A stretch of DNA of 64,000 bases from positions 93,465-157,464 of the forward strand of contig JXTB01000336.1 in the NCBI GenBank assembly GCA_002914805.1. Direction: 5' to 3'. Of the stretch, positions 35,826 to 46,240 are shown one piece after another. The DNA comes from Parasponia andersonii. Its lineage: Eukaryota; Streptophyta; Magnoliopsida; Rosales; Cannabaceae. The stretch's first letter is position 1. Each line of letters opens with the position of its first letter. The translations under genes and the position numbers were made by a program. Below the pieces are notes generated by a model. That model was not told where the DNA came from. It saw only the letters and a program-made list of their open reading frames with translations, and made no database searches.

Positions 35826-36060
35826 TTAGAGTTTAATAGAGACAACTCCTTTGAAGAAAGAATTGTTATTAGTCATATCAAAATTCATATTAAGCATAGA
35901 AGATATCCAACTCCAAACTCCTTTAGCAAAAATGCAACGAAGAAAAATATGCTCCATAGATTCCATAGCAGAACAACAGAAGCAACATCTTGAAGCAAAA
36001 TGAAAACCTTGTTTCATTAAAACGTCCTCCGCCCATAAATGGCATTGTCACAACCTCCAA
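35826..36060 (-). pseudogene. LINE fragment, RT-associated zinc-binding domain (zf-RVT)
   Basis: The minus strand reads 'LWAEDVLMKQGFHFASRCCF' then 'CCSAMESMEHIFLRCIFAKG' and 'VWSWI'. This is the zf-RVT pattern found near the C terminus of plant LINE ORF2 (G-x-x-L-A-S-x-C-x-x-C ... E-S-x-x-H-L-F-x-x-C). It starts about 100 bp after the RDR stop codon and is antisense to it. Nothing else of the LINE is adjacent. Confidence 0.75.
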
Positions 36061-37480
36061 ATTAAAAAAGATCTACTAGGAGGAGTCAAAGACTTCCGGA
36101 TTTCCTATCCCATGTCAATAAAGGAGAGTGAGTCAGGTGAGGTGTCCCTTCATTTCAAGTGAGATGCAAATACAGTCCCAAATCATAAATGCGTAGTATA
36201 AAAAATAAAAAATAACAATTACCGTCTCTAATATCATGACGCATCTAAAATTATTTTTAACGAAGTACTCTAGAAAAGCCGTTTTGGTCAGAAAAACTAC
36301 TAATTAGGTACATTTCCCCAAGTTTCACTCTTAAAATCCTTTCTTTTCTCTTGAAACTCCAAGTATTATCCTTAATAATTTTTTTTAAGAAACAAATGTT
36401 ACCCTTAAACTAATAAATATGTTTATTCGGACATAATTGGGATAGACGTCAAGATTTAGAAACGGAATCAAAATAATTCCCATTCTTAATATTTATAAAC
36501 GTCGTAATTGGAATAAAATTTAGTTTTTCATTATTATTTAAGGGAGAAGTAAAATGGAGCAATAAAATTAGTTTTTCTTTTTTATTCTCGCCCTGTTTTA
36601 ATTTAATTAGGGTGATGTGATGAGAATAAAATATAGTTGTCCAAGTTATCAGAATTTTGTCAGAATCCTTTTGGTGAATGACCTGTTCCCAGTGGCCTTA
36701 CAATCTGTTAATTAGCAAAATGCAAGTAAATAACGAAATGATATGAACGCCGTAATTAAGCCATAAGCATTTCTTTTCTTCTTTGTTTGGTAGGAGGGAT
36801 AGACGTAAATTTTGAGAAAGAGAAATGCAAAGGCAAAATCTATTGTTTGGGCAATGAGGAGGGAAGGGAGAGGTGCAGGGTAAGCCTTATTAAGAGCTTA
36901 TCAAAACCAATCTCTCCCTTTTGGAGGATGGAGGAATTAAAAAATATACAAAATAAAAAAAGATAATTAGAAAATTTACCAAAAAAGTTACTAAAACAAT
37001 GAAATAAACAACATAATAATATTACAGGCAAATACCCACTATTCTCACTACCAGACAAGTTAGATATCACATTCCTCTTCATTATTCAAAAAAAAAAAAA
37101 AAAAAAAAACGTTTGGGTTCGTCATTTTAATACTATAAAATATCTAATATCATGAAATTCACGTTGCAAAAAAATAACATCTAAAAAATAATAATAATAA
37201 TAATAGTAATAAAGTAAAGATCCACTGAAAAGATGGCAACTGGGGGCAAGGCCCTTTTTAGATCTAAAACTCCGCAAATAATTAACATAGAGCATTAGCA
37301 GCCCAATCAACACACATCTAGGAACTCAACAAAACTACAAAACAGAAAAATGGGGATAACAAAGCTAACAACACGTACCAGCCACGACCCAAAGAACAAC
37401 CCTGTTCTTAATCCAATTTATTTATATAATTACATAGAAATATCTGCTTTACAAAATATGGGGCATTTTTATTGGGTGGC
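36061..37480. other. Intergenic, no gene recognised
   Basis: AT-rich, with an A-run near 37087-37110 and a short (TAA)n stretch near 37180-37205. Minus-strand open frames at 36840-37082 and 37122-37313 have low-complexity hydrophobic translations and no family resemblance. Confidence 0.5.
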
Positions 37481-37483
37481 GGA

Positions 37484-38030
37484 TTACCGCGGTGGTGATG
37501 GGACCACGAAATCGAGCCCAAACGTACCGTCGATATAATCATTGAAATTCTCCTCCTGGTTGGGATCCGCGGCTTCCAACTCGGTCTGACTCGGAAATAC
37601 CGCGAGAAAAGCGATCGAGAAACCTTTCGCTCTATCCGAGAAATTCTCGCCATAAGTAAACTGACTGACCCCTCCACCCAGTTTCTCCTTGATTCCCTTA
37701 ATCACCCTCCAAAATCTCGGATCTCGCTTTATCGCCTAGACCTTCCTTGAGCTTCCAGAAGGTCACGCGCACGGCGGAACCGCCACGTTAACGCCACCGC
37801 CGAGATCGCCGGTGAACCAATCGACGGCCAGGATATCGGCGACGAGGGAGCCGTTCCGCTTTCTGACGTCGAGCTGGATCGTGTAGAGGACTTCGTCGAG
37901 GGAGCTCGTGCCGTTGATTAGGCTGACCATGTTGTTGACTTCCGACGGCTGTGCATCTTCTTTGACCTTGAAGAGGATGACGTGTTCGACGTTTGGGGAC
38001 GAAGACGTAATTATTGGGACGGTGATTAAG
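37484..38030 (-). pseudogene. Stress-response A/B-barrel protein (UP3-like), decayed
   Basis: The minus strand reads 'VEHVILFKVKEDAQPSEVNN' then 'LDEVLY', the start of a dimeric A/B-barrel domain, and later 'DILAVDWFTGDLGG', its usual end. The piece between them is too short by roughly 40 residues, so the domain is internally deleted. After a frameshift near 37780 comes 'VRVTFWKLKEGLGD', after a second near 37705 'VIKGIKEKLGGGVSQ', 'GENFSDRAKGFSIAFLAVFP' and finally 'DFVVPSPP', the second A/B barrel of the two-domain plant proteins. The GC content is well above that of its surroundings, as expected for coding DNA. Two frameshifts and deletions make it non-functional unless the assembly is at fault. 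Confidence 0.7.
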
Positions 38031-39225
38031 TATAAATCATTAATTAAATTCCGTTTAAAAAAATTATTAGAAGTGGTTGTTAAGTTGAGAAAGAAAGAAA
38101 TTCTTTTGAAAGGTAAGATGATCAGGGGAGACAATCAATCGCTCATTATTATATCTCCTTTATTTGGGCGAGTTAGTATTCCTATTATATATATTAAATA
38201 TAATTTATAGCTAGATTTAATATATTATAATATTAAATTAAATAAAGTATTTATCTTTATATTTATTTTTATTAACATAATTATTTATTCGATGAATTAA
38301 ATTTAATATTAATTAATATAAAATATTTTAATATTAAATTAAATACAATATTAGATAATACATGTACATATTATACTCAATTATAGTAGGGGTACACATC
38401 GGACGAGTTTTCGGTTTTTTGGATTATCAATGCTGGAAATCGAAACCAAATGGATGAATAGTTAGTTTTTTGATTTTCAGTTTTCGATTTTTTGGTAGAA
38501 TAATATGCATAATCGAACCGATCAATAAGTGTTCAATTTTCGGGTTTTTTGAGTTTGAGTTTTCGGTTTTTTTGGGCCTTGGGCTTTAAGCTCATTTGGG
38601 CCAATTCTAAAAGTGATTTTAGGCCATTAAATTTAATTATGTTTCGGGACATTTAATCCTATCCTAGTATCCTATGCTTAGGCCATTTTTTAGAATGATT
38701 TTGGGTCATTCAATTATAATGATAAGTTCTCATAGAGTTATACTAAACTATCTCATTCAATAAAAAGCAGTCCAGAAATGAGAAAATATAAGAATTAGTT
38801 AATACTAATACAATTACAACCCATCAAACCAAATATGAAATGCATAATACGTAACACAAGCAAATAGTCCATAACAAATAGTCTATAAGATTCAATAACA
38901 TAATATGGGTGAAAAATATGAAAGGGCGAAGCCTTTAACTTGAAGTTGACACACATTAAAAAGAAGTCATTAAATTAGTTTCATTTCATGCTCCAAAATA
39001 AAATTTAAAAATAATAATTTTCACTAGTGTAATGAGAATCATTTACACTCAAAATCAAATAAGATGTCGGTTGCACTAAGCCATTAACTTCCACTATGTG
39101 CCGAGGGTGTAGAATGGATTAGGGTGGAAGTATTAGCACTAGTTAGATGACATTTCTGTTTAATAAAATTAACAAATTAATATTAAATCAAATAAATATG
39201 AAAATCTACAAAAAGGAGAAATAAT

Positions 39226-41418
39226 TAATTTAAATTACCTATGTCATTCTCAAGGTTCTCCGATGTCTCAAAAACTTCAACTTCATCCATATAGTCTCTT
39301 ACAACAATTGGTTGATGTGAACCACTCAATCAATTTTTGAGACAAATTAATGCCTCTACAGTTTTAGGACTCAAAAAACTCCGAAATGGATCAAGAATGC
39401 ACCCGCTGATAGAAAATGCTGCATCAGATGCAACAGTAATCATAGGAATGGCTAGCACATCACGAGCAATGTGAGAAAGAACCTTAAACTTGCATGCATT
39501 TCTTGCCCACCATTTCAAAACATCAGAATCATCACCTTCAACCACATCCTCTGGAGGCTCAAAAATGTATCAATCCACCTTATTCTTTATTCTACCCCCA
39601 TCTTGATCACGTCGTTGTTGTACAAAAGAAGAATGCAACTTCGCCCACCAACTCTCCCACCCATACTTGTAGATCCAATTGAGGAATGCACCGAATATTG
39701 GTAACTCGTAGTTGGCCTTACTCCAAACAACACTTCATGATAATAATCGAATAACATACGAAGAGTATTTTCAACCTTCTTTACCATATCACTACAAGTG
39801 CTTGGATCATGAAAAGCACTAAAACAATGTCCCAAGTATCCAAATTTGTATCGTGGATCAAGTACAAGGGAAATAAGGAATGCTTTATTGGATTCATCAA
39901 TCTTACCCCAATACTTGTCATACTTTGCTTTCATGCCTCTAGCCATACTTTCGAACAAAGAGTACTCATCATCTTCAAGTGCTAAGCCATACAACTCCTG
40001 CTGAATTTCAGAAATCTCAATGAAGTACTTATTAGAAGTCACATATGTCGAACCACTAAACTTCAAGGTCACCTCATAAAAAGTTTCTAAAGACTTCACA
40101 AAAACCTTTGCATTATCTCAGTCATAGTCATTTGGTGGTCCCTCCCTTGTGTTTCCATCCTTGTCAATTACTTCTTCAAAATATTTTAGATAATTCGCAT
40201 CAGATTCCATCCTATCAAATACTTTCTGAAACTTTAAAGTACAATTCAATATCAAATACGTAGAATTCCATCGAGTTCGAACATCCAAATATAATAGACC
40301 CTTACATGTAATTCTTTCTTCCTTCACACATTCTTTAAACTTTTTCAACCTTGAAGGAGATGATCTAACAAACCTCACAGCATTTTGAATGCTAGCAATG
40401 GAATCATGTCTTTCGGTCAACCCATCTTTAACAATCAAAGTAGTAATATAAGCACAACATCTTAAGTGTAAGAACTTGCCTCCAAGTATAAGACCTCCAA
40501 CCTTTGCAGAAAACTTTTTCTGTAAATATTTGATGGCTTTATTATTAGAAGAAACATTATCAACCGTAATAGTAAACAACTTAAAAATACCCCAATCATT
40601 CAAACAAGCCTCAACCTTCTTCCCAATAGTCTCCCCCTTATGATCAGTGATTTGGCAAAAGTTAATGATTCTCTTTTGTAATTGAAATTCTCTACTTATC
40701 CAATGGGCAGTGATACACATGTAGTTGATATTTTGGATCGATGTCCAAGTATCAGTAGTTAGAGAAACTCTCTCATTTTTTAGAACATTCTTCAAAGTAC
40801 TCTTCTCTTCATAATACAACTTTAGAATATCTCTAGTAACTGTCATTCAGGATGGTATATCGAACCTAGGTTGTAATACACGAACCATTTGCCTAAAGCC
40901 CTCTCCTTCTACATGCCTAAATAGCAACTCATCTAACACAATGTATCGGGCAACGGCTTGCCTACAAGCTTCCCTGTTAAATTGCACCACCACTAAAGAT
41001 CCTTCACCTTCTTTCCCCCCTTTCTTAGGTTCAAATGATAGTGTCTTTTGTTTTTTCTCATCTACCTTATATGGACTCGCTTCACAAGCATTTTTATAGT
41101 GATTCCACAAAATACTAGTCCCATGTCTCTTAGTGTCATATACATAATCATTCCCATAATAGTTGCAAACACCTAAGATCATCAGGGTTCACACTCTTCA
41201 ATTTTTGTAAATTGCTCCCAAACAAAAGACCCTTTTTTCGCAATAGGAGGTTTCTTTCTCTTTTTTCTCCTAACATTATCACTCTCCATTTGTGTTAGAT
41301 TTTCAAGTGGATTACTAGTGGGTGGAGGTGCATTGGTAACATATGACTCAGGTACAATATTATCCATAGTTGGAAAATCAGATTGACCGTTTCCTTCTAT
41401 CACCTTAAATTCATACAA
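39226..41418 (-). pseudogene. hAT transposase with BED finger, DUF4413-like region and C-terminal dimerisation domain
   Basis: In minus-strand order: a basic N terminus ('RRKKRKKPPIAKKGSFVWEQ'), a BED-type finger ('CNYYGNDY...HGTSILWNHYKNAC') whose second Cys is Tyr, the catalytic RNase H-like region with 'VSLTTDTWTS' and 'ITVDNVSSNNKAIKYL', the spacer, and the hAT C-terminal dimerisation domain 'DVLKWWARNACKFKVLSHIA' plus 'LAIPMITVASDAAFS'. Breaks are a frameshift near 41182, an in-frame TGA at about 40847 where relatives have Arg, a TGA at about 40118 where relatives have Trp, a frameshift near 39640, a TGA at about 39570, and a TGA at 39330 in place of Trp. The reading then continues to about 39226. 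Most stops fit single C-to-T changes. Confidence 0.9.
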
Positions 41419-41951
41419 TCAAATAAATATATGCATTAGTCATTACCACTAACTCAATGTGCATCTCCAGACTCCAGAAAAATAAATAATCAAATAGTAA
41501 TAATAACAAATGCACCATATCACCAAATATTAAAATTAAGAAGTTCCCACTCAAATTTCACCAAAAGCATATTAATTGAGCTAAACAGTGAACAGAGTTA
41601 CAAAATACATAATCATACATCCTTATCAAATTCACAATTTAAGTTTTCACATATACTTTGTTTACGGTGACTAAACCATTGAATTCAATTTAAAAAAAAA
41701 CAGCAACATTCTATTTCTAACAACTATTAATCAGATTAATCTGTAACAAGTTTTGGTTTAAGTATACTAATTAGTAATTAGTGCAAACACACCAAGTCAT
41801 GAATAATCAAATAAATAACCCTCCTAGTTTCTATACACACTTTCACCCAAAAAATAAAAACTAACCACTATGAGCTGTGGATTGCCAAGGCTCGAGTGTC
41901 GTGGACGACATCAATGACTGAACTGAAAGCGAAACAGAGCCGACTAAACTA

Positions 41952-41967
<16 letters not shown>

Positions 41968-41996
<29 letters not shown>
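41968..41996. repeat. (GA)n microsatellite
   Basis: About 14 GA units, imperfect upstream, within the hAT element in the likely 5' leader of the transposase. Confidence 0.9.
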
Positions 41997-41999
<3 letters not shown>

Positions 42000-42184
42000 A
42001 ACAAATGAGCTTTCTAGTTTAAACTTTGAACCTTGAAGCTTCTAATTTCTATACACATCTTCAACAAATTTTTAGAACCTTACCAATCTACACTGTTGTG
42101 AATCCAATCTTGAGAGAGTTCAATGTGAGTGTGAGGTCTTATCATGAGGGAGAGGCAGACTGAGAGCCAAGTGGGAGACTGAGG

Positions 42185-42360
42185 GCGTGTCGGTGTGAGT
42201 CAGTGAGGGTGTGCTGACGTGAGGCCGTGAAGGCATACTAGTGTAAGGCTGTGAGGGCATACTAGTGTGAGGCCGTGAGGGCGTGCTGGCATGAGGCCGT
42301 GAGGGCATGCTAGCGTAAGGCCGTGAGGGCATCCTGGTGTGACCGTGTGAGGCCGTGAGG
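42185..42360. repeat. 24-bp minisatellite in the hAT element
   Basis: Unit 'gcatactagtgtgaggccgt' plus 'gagg', about six diverged copies, the last one interrupted. Because 24 is divisible by three, both minus-strand frames stay open and give repeats such as 'MPSRPHAS'; these have no coding support. Confidence 0.85.
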
Positions 42361-42767
42361 GATTGGCTAGAGCTGGAGTTGCTGGACTGAGGGTGGAACC
42401 GTGGAGGCGTTCGATGCTCGATAGATTCAATTTAGGGTAAAGTTTAAGACCTTTAGATTTTATATACTAGGTTTTTTAAAAAAATAAAATAAAATCTCTC
42501 CAGGTTCGGTTCGGGTTGGGTGTACCGGAGTCTTAAATTTTGCACCCGTACCCGAACCGACAGAGTTGCGATTTCGTCGGGTTGTACCCGACAGTGTCAG
42601 GTAGGCTGATCTGAACCCGAAAAATGAGTTCGGATCGGGTGATTTTATCGGGCGGGTCGGTTTTTTTGGATTCCTGTGCGCCCCTAAATTATAGCACAAA
42701 AAATAATAATAATATCAATCATATCATGAAAAAATAATAGTGAAATTAGAAATTTTATAAAAAATTT

Positions 42768-42881
42768 NNNNNNNNNNNNNNNNNNNNNNNNNNNNNNNNN
42801 NNNNNNNNNNNNNNNNNNNNNNNNNNNNNNNNNNNNNNNNNNNNNNNNNNNNNNNNNNNNNNNNNNNNNNNNNNNNNNNNN
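42768..42881. other. Assembly gap (N run)
   Basis: 114 Ns. The sequence on its right starts inside a transposon-like element. Confidence 0.99.
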
Positions 42882-43433
42882 ATGATTTTTTGTGGGTTAA
42901 GGTCGATGAAAAAATATGCGGATCAAAGTTAGGTCGACAAACTTGACACGAATTAAGAAATGGATTGGGATCAGGTCAATCTATCTAATATGAAATTGAT
43001 CCGTTTGACCCACTAATAAGTATCTAAATAATTAAACAACAAAAAATATTTATAATTTAAAAGCTAACATAAAAATATAAAGACAAAATAATATTGCTTT
43101 TCATTATGTAATATAAATTTTTTTGAGTAGACACTTTAATTTGTACAAAAATTTTCTACAAGATAGTTTTTTTTTCTTTTAAAATAAGACTAAAATAGTC
43201 CCTAAAATGGGGAAAATAATAACAAAAAACGTGAGTAATAAACGGGTTGGTGGGTCAAAAACGGGACATAAATTAGGTGTTATTTATCTAAACAAGTCAA
43301 ACTGATCGGGTTCGGGTATATGCCAGTTGGGTTAGTGTTAGGAATTTTTGAGTTTCGGTTGAACGATTTTATATATGTGTTGGATATCAACCTAATATGA
43401 ATCTGACCCACCGACACAAATTGCCACCCTTAG
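42882..43433. mobile_element. Non-autonomous element with 'gccaccctta' end, left end in gap
   Basis: The right end reads, on the minus strand, 'taagggtggcaatttgtgtc' followed by 'ggtgggtc', typical of a terminal repeat of plant DNA elements. Subterminal GC-rich blocks ('gatccgtttgacccacta', 'gatcgggttcgggtat') surround an AT-rich core. The matching left end would lie in the gap. Confidence 0.4.
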
Positions 43434-45640
43434 CTAACGATCACATCAAAGATGAAGAGATAGTGAGTGACTTAGCAGATAAAGGAATGAACTTACTACT
43501 CTAAATGTTGTAGATCAAGTAGCTATCTTTGACTCTATGGTTTCAGCATTGTCGGCGAGATCTGTTCGTCGGCGAGATCTGTCCACATGAATTTATTTTT
43601 CTTTTTGGTTATAAGGAATATCTGGAGAAAAAAAAAGCTCTAGCATGGGCATTAATTATATTTTTGTAAACATGATATATAAAAGAATACATTTTTCTTA
43701 AGAATAAAATGTAAGAAGATGTAAAGGGAAAAAAACATTTATGTATTGTAAAGAAATCTCAAATTTCATTTTCAATTTTCTCTTTCCATTCTAGAATTTT
43801 TTAGACTAAGATTTTTTATTTTTTTTCTCGTTCATTGGGTTAAATAGCATTATATATCCCCAATTATGATTCATATTTCACATTTAATGCAACATCACGA
43901 TTTCAACGAAAAATATATATATAAAACATTGAAATTATGTTTATATTTAATTCTTTAAAATAAAAAGAAATGGGGTTTATTTTGATAACCCATGAAAATG
44001 GGCTTATCCATATTTTTCTATTGTTTTTTCATTTTTTTAATTTTTTTTCTTGTTCATAATTGTGTGTGAATATTTTTAAAATAAAAAAAATTAATAAAGG
44101 CCTCATAATTTTAATCTAACATTTGAAAAAATGTCTCTCATACTTAAATGTCTCTTACAGAGTGAGGAATTTTGCCCCTCTTATAATAGAACTCCGCTAT
44201 AATTTTGAGCATATATTACTTATTTGTGTCGTGACACATGGCTGCTAAGTACTACATAAGTGTCTAAGAGTAAAACCAATAGATAAGAGCGCTTACACAT
44301 GCAATTATATTCAATGCTCTGGTATATTTTTGAATTACATATTTTGATAAAGGAGTTCAAATCTATAATTGATCCCTAAATTTATCTCTTTTGGTTTTCG
44401 GAAAAAATATTTCTCGGCAATTTTATCCTTGAATTAAAAATTTTGAAGTGATTTCGTCTGTACTGTTAATTACTAGGTATTATATGTTGGATGGACTCAA
44501 GAGTAATTTTGGTATTTGAAAATAATTTATTTTACGTTGTTTTAAATATAAATAGAAAATTCTCTTCATAGATTGAGAAATAGAAAATTAGATCAAAATA
44601 CTTTTTTTCAAAAAAAAATTTAGAAAAGAAAAAAAAATTGTTGCTAGCAATCATGTAATTTAATTCAAAGAATTTCCGCTTTTATGGATGCAATGGTCTA
44701 AGAAGACCACGGAAGTGCTTTTACGGTCACCATCAACCAACTATTTGCTTGGGTAGCAATTTGTATTATATGGTGTTCAATTTAATTGAATCGTGTTGAT
44801 TATAAGTTGATCTAATTGTTACATGTTTAATAGAAATGTATATATAGAGATGAGTCAAAAGACATGTAAACAATATAATTGTTAGTTTATTTAATTTTTT
44901 TAATTAAATTTATTATAATAAGATAAATTAGTTCATTAGTTTTATATTTGTTATTTTATTTACATGAAATTCATAAATAATAATTTTCAAAAGGTAATTA
45001 TTTAATATATTTCAGTAAGAAATCACTTGATTTGGTCAATTAGAGTCAATTTCGTGTTAAGCAAATTCAGTTAAGTGTACAAGTTTTGAATTGTATTACT
45101 ATATCATGACTTATATTGACATCCCAAGTAGTTGCTCAATTCTCACTAAATGGCGGCCCAAACTGTAGTGACTAAAGTGAGTAAGAAAGAAAGAAGGAAG
45201 AAAGAAAATTTTACTCCAATATTAACCTTAAAAACTAACGCATGCCTTGCATAAGTGTGTTTTTCCATTCAAAGTTTATGAACAACAACTAACTGGGTTT
45301 AATTCTTACAAATTAGTTAAATTGGGGACTAAAGTACCAAGAACAATTTTTCATGAACCAAATTGCAAATTAGGGACAAATTCCAAGAACCAATGGTGCT
45401 ACTTACCCAATAGATAATAAGCGACAAAACCTACCGAATTATATATTCGCGGATTAGTTGCATATTCAAAAGAAGCATAGGACAAAATCCAAACTAGTAC
45501 TCCACAATTATAGGTAGGTACAATTTCTTTTTCTTCCATACAATTGTTTTTTGAATTTTTATTTTTGTGCATATCAAGTGCAATACCAAATGGACCATCA
45601 CACTACCAATACTGAATTTTCTATTGCCACACAATATAAA
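43434..45640. other. Intergenic, AT-rich, no gene recognised
   Basis: Contains a small direct repeat 'gtcggcgagatctgt' at 43552 and 43568. No family-level coding similarity on either strand. Confidence 0.5.
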
Positions 45641-45735
45641 GTAGAATATTTATAAGAAATGGCCCTTCCTTTCACCTCATTTTTAAAAATAATCATTTTA
45701 AAACCTATTTAATAATGTCTATTCTTTTATTCATT
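45641..45735 (+). repeat. Half-copy of the adjacent fold-back element
   Basis: 'gaatatttataagaaatgg' and the following 'cattttaaaacctatttaat' resemble the left arm of the fold-back element at 45916. Confidence 0.5.
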
Positions 45736-45915
45736 TTTTGCAAAATGATAGTCTTTCGTTTATAATTTTTTTGTGCATCAATTTTTATTAGTATATTAGT
45801 TTGGATTAATATGTTAATCTTATATTATTGTATCAATTTTTCTATGTTGGCTTTTCCATATATATAATAATATATCAATTGTTGTGTGTGTTAACAGTTT
45901 TGCATTAATTAGTTT

Positions 45916-46240
45916 AGAGTATTTATAAGAAATGATCTTTTTTTATATCAATTTAAAAAAATGGTCATTTTTTACACTTATCTAATAAATGATTGTTTTA
46001 TAATTTTATTTTGATAAATGGTTATTTTTTAGTTGATTTAATTTTTATAAAGTAAATAATTTTTTTATAAAGTAAATCAATTTTTAATAAAAGAAATCAA
46101 TTTTCAAAAAATAATTTGATTGATTAAAAAATAGCTATTTATGAAAATAAAATTATAAAACAATCATTTATTAAACAGATATAAAAACAGAAATTTTTTA
46201 AATTAATCTGAGAAAAAGATCATCTCTTATAAATACTCTA
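45916..46240. mobile_element. Fold-back MITE with arms of about 120-130 bp
   Basis: The left arm starts 'agagtatttataagaaatga' and contains 'aataaatgattgttttataa' then 'ttttatttt'. The complement of the right end starts 'agagtatttataagagatga' and contains the same 'aataaatgattgttttataa' block. The two arms are collinear, separated by a short AT-rich loop. It would form a long hairpin if transcribed. Confidence 0.75.

Larger units (their letters stand above)
38387..42686 (-). mobile_element. hAT (Ac/Tam3-type) DNA transposon, complete ends, dead transposase
   Basis: Ends are 'taggggtacacatcgg' on the left and the inverted complement of 'taggggcgcacaggaatcc' on the right, a hAT-type terminal repeat. 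It is flanked by an exact 8-bp target duplication, aattatag at 38379-38386 and 42687-42694, the length expected for hAT. Length is 4300 bp. Subterminal regions carry the 'ggtttttt', 'ttcggttt' and 'cgggttgt' repeats common in plant hATs. The transposase is on the minus strand (41418 to about 39226) and broken. AT-rich non-coding DNA fills 38600-39200, and a 24-bp minisatellite lies before the transposase. Confidence 0.93.

Noticed and set aside
42185..42360. CRISPR-like spaced repeats
   Set aside because: Units are contiguous with no unique spacers, and the DNA is plant nuclear.
42120..42430. Repetitive PSRPH-type or PHGLT-type proteins on the minus strand
   Set aside because: The 24-bp minisatellite keeps more than one frame open at once, so no frame is specially preserved.
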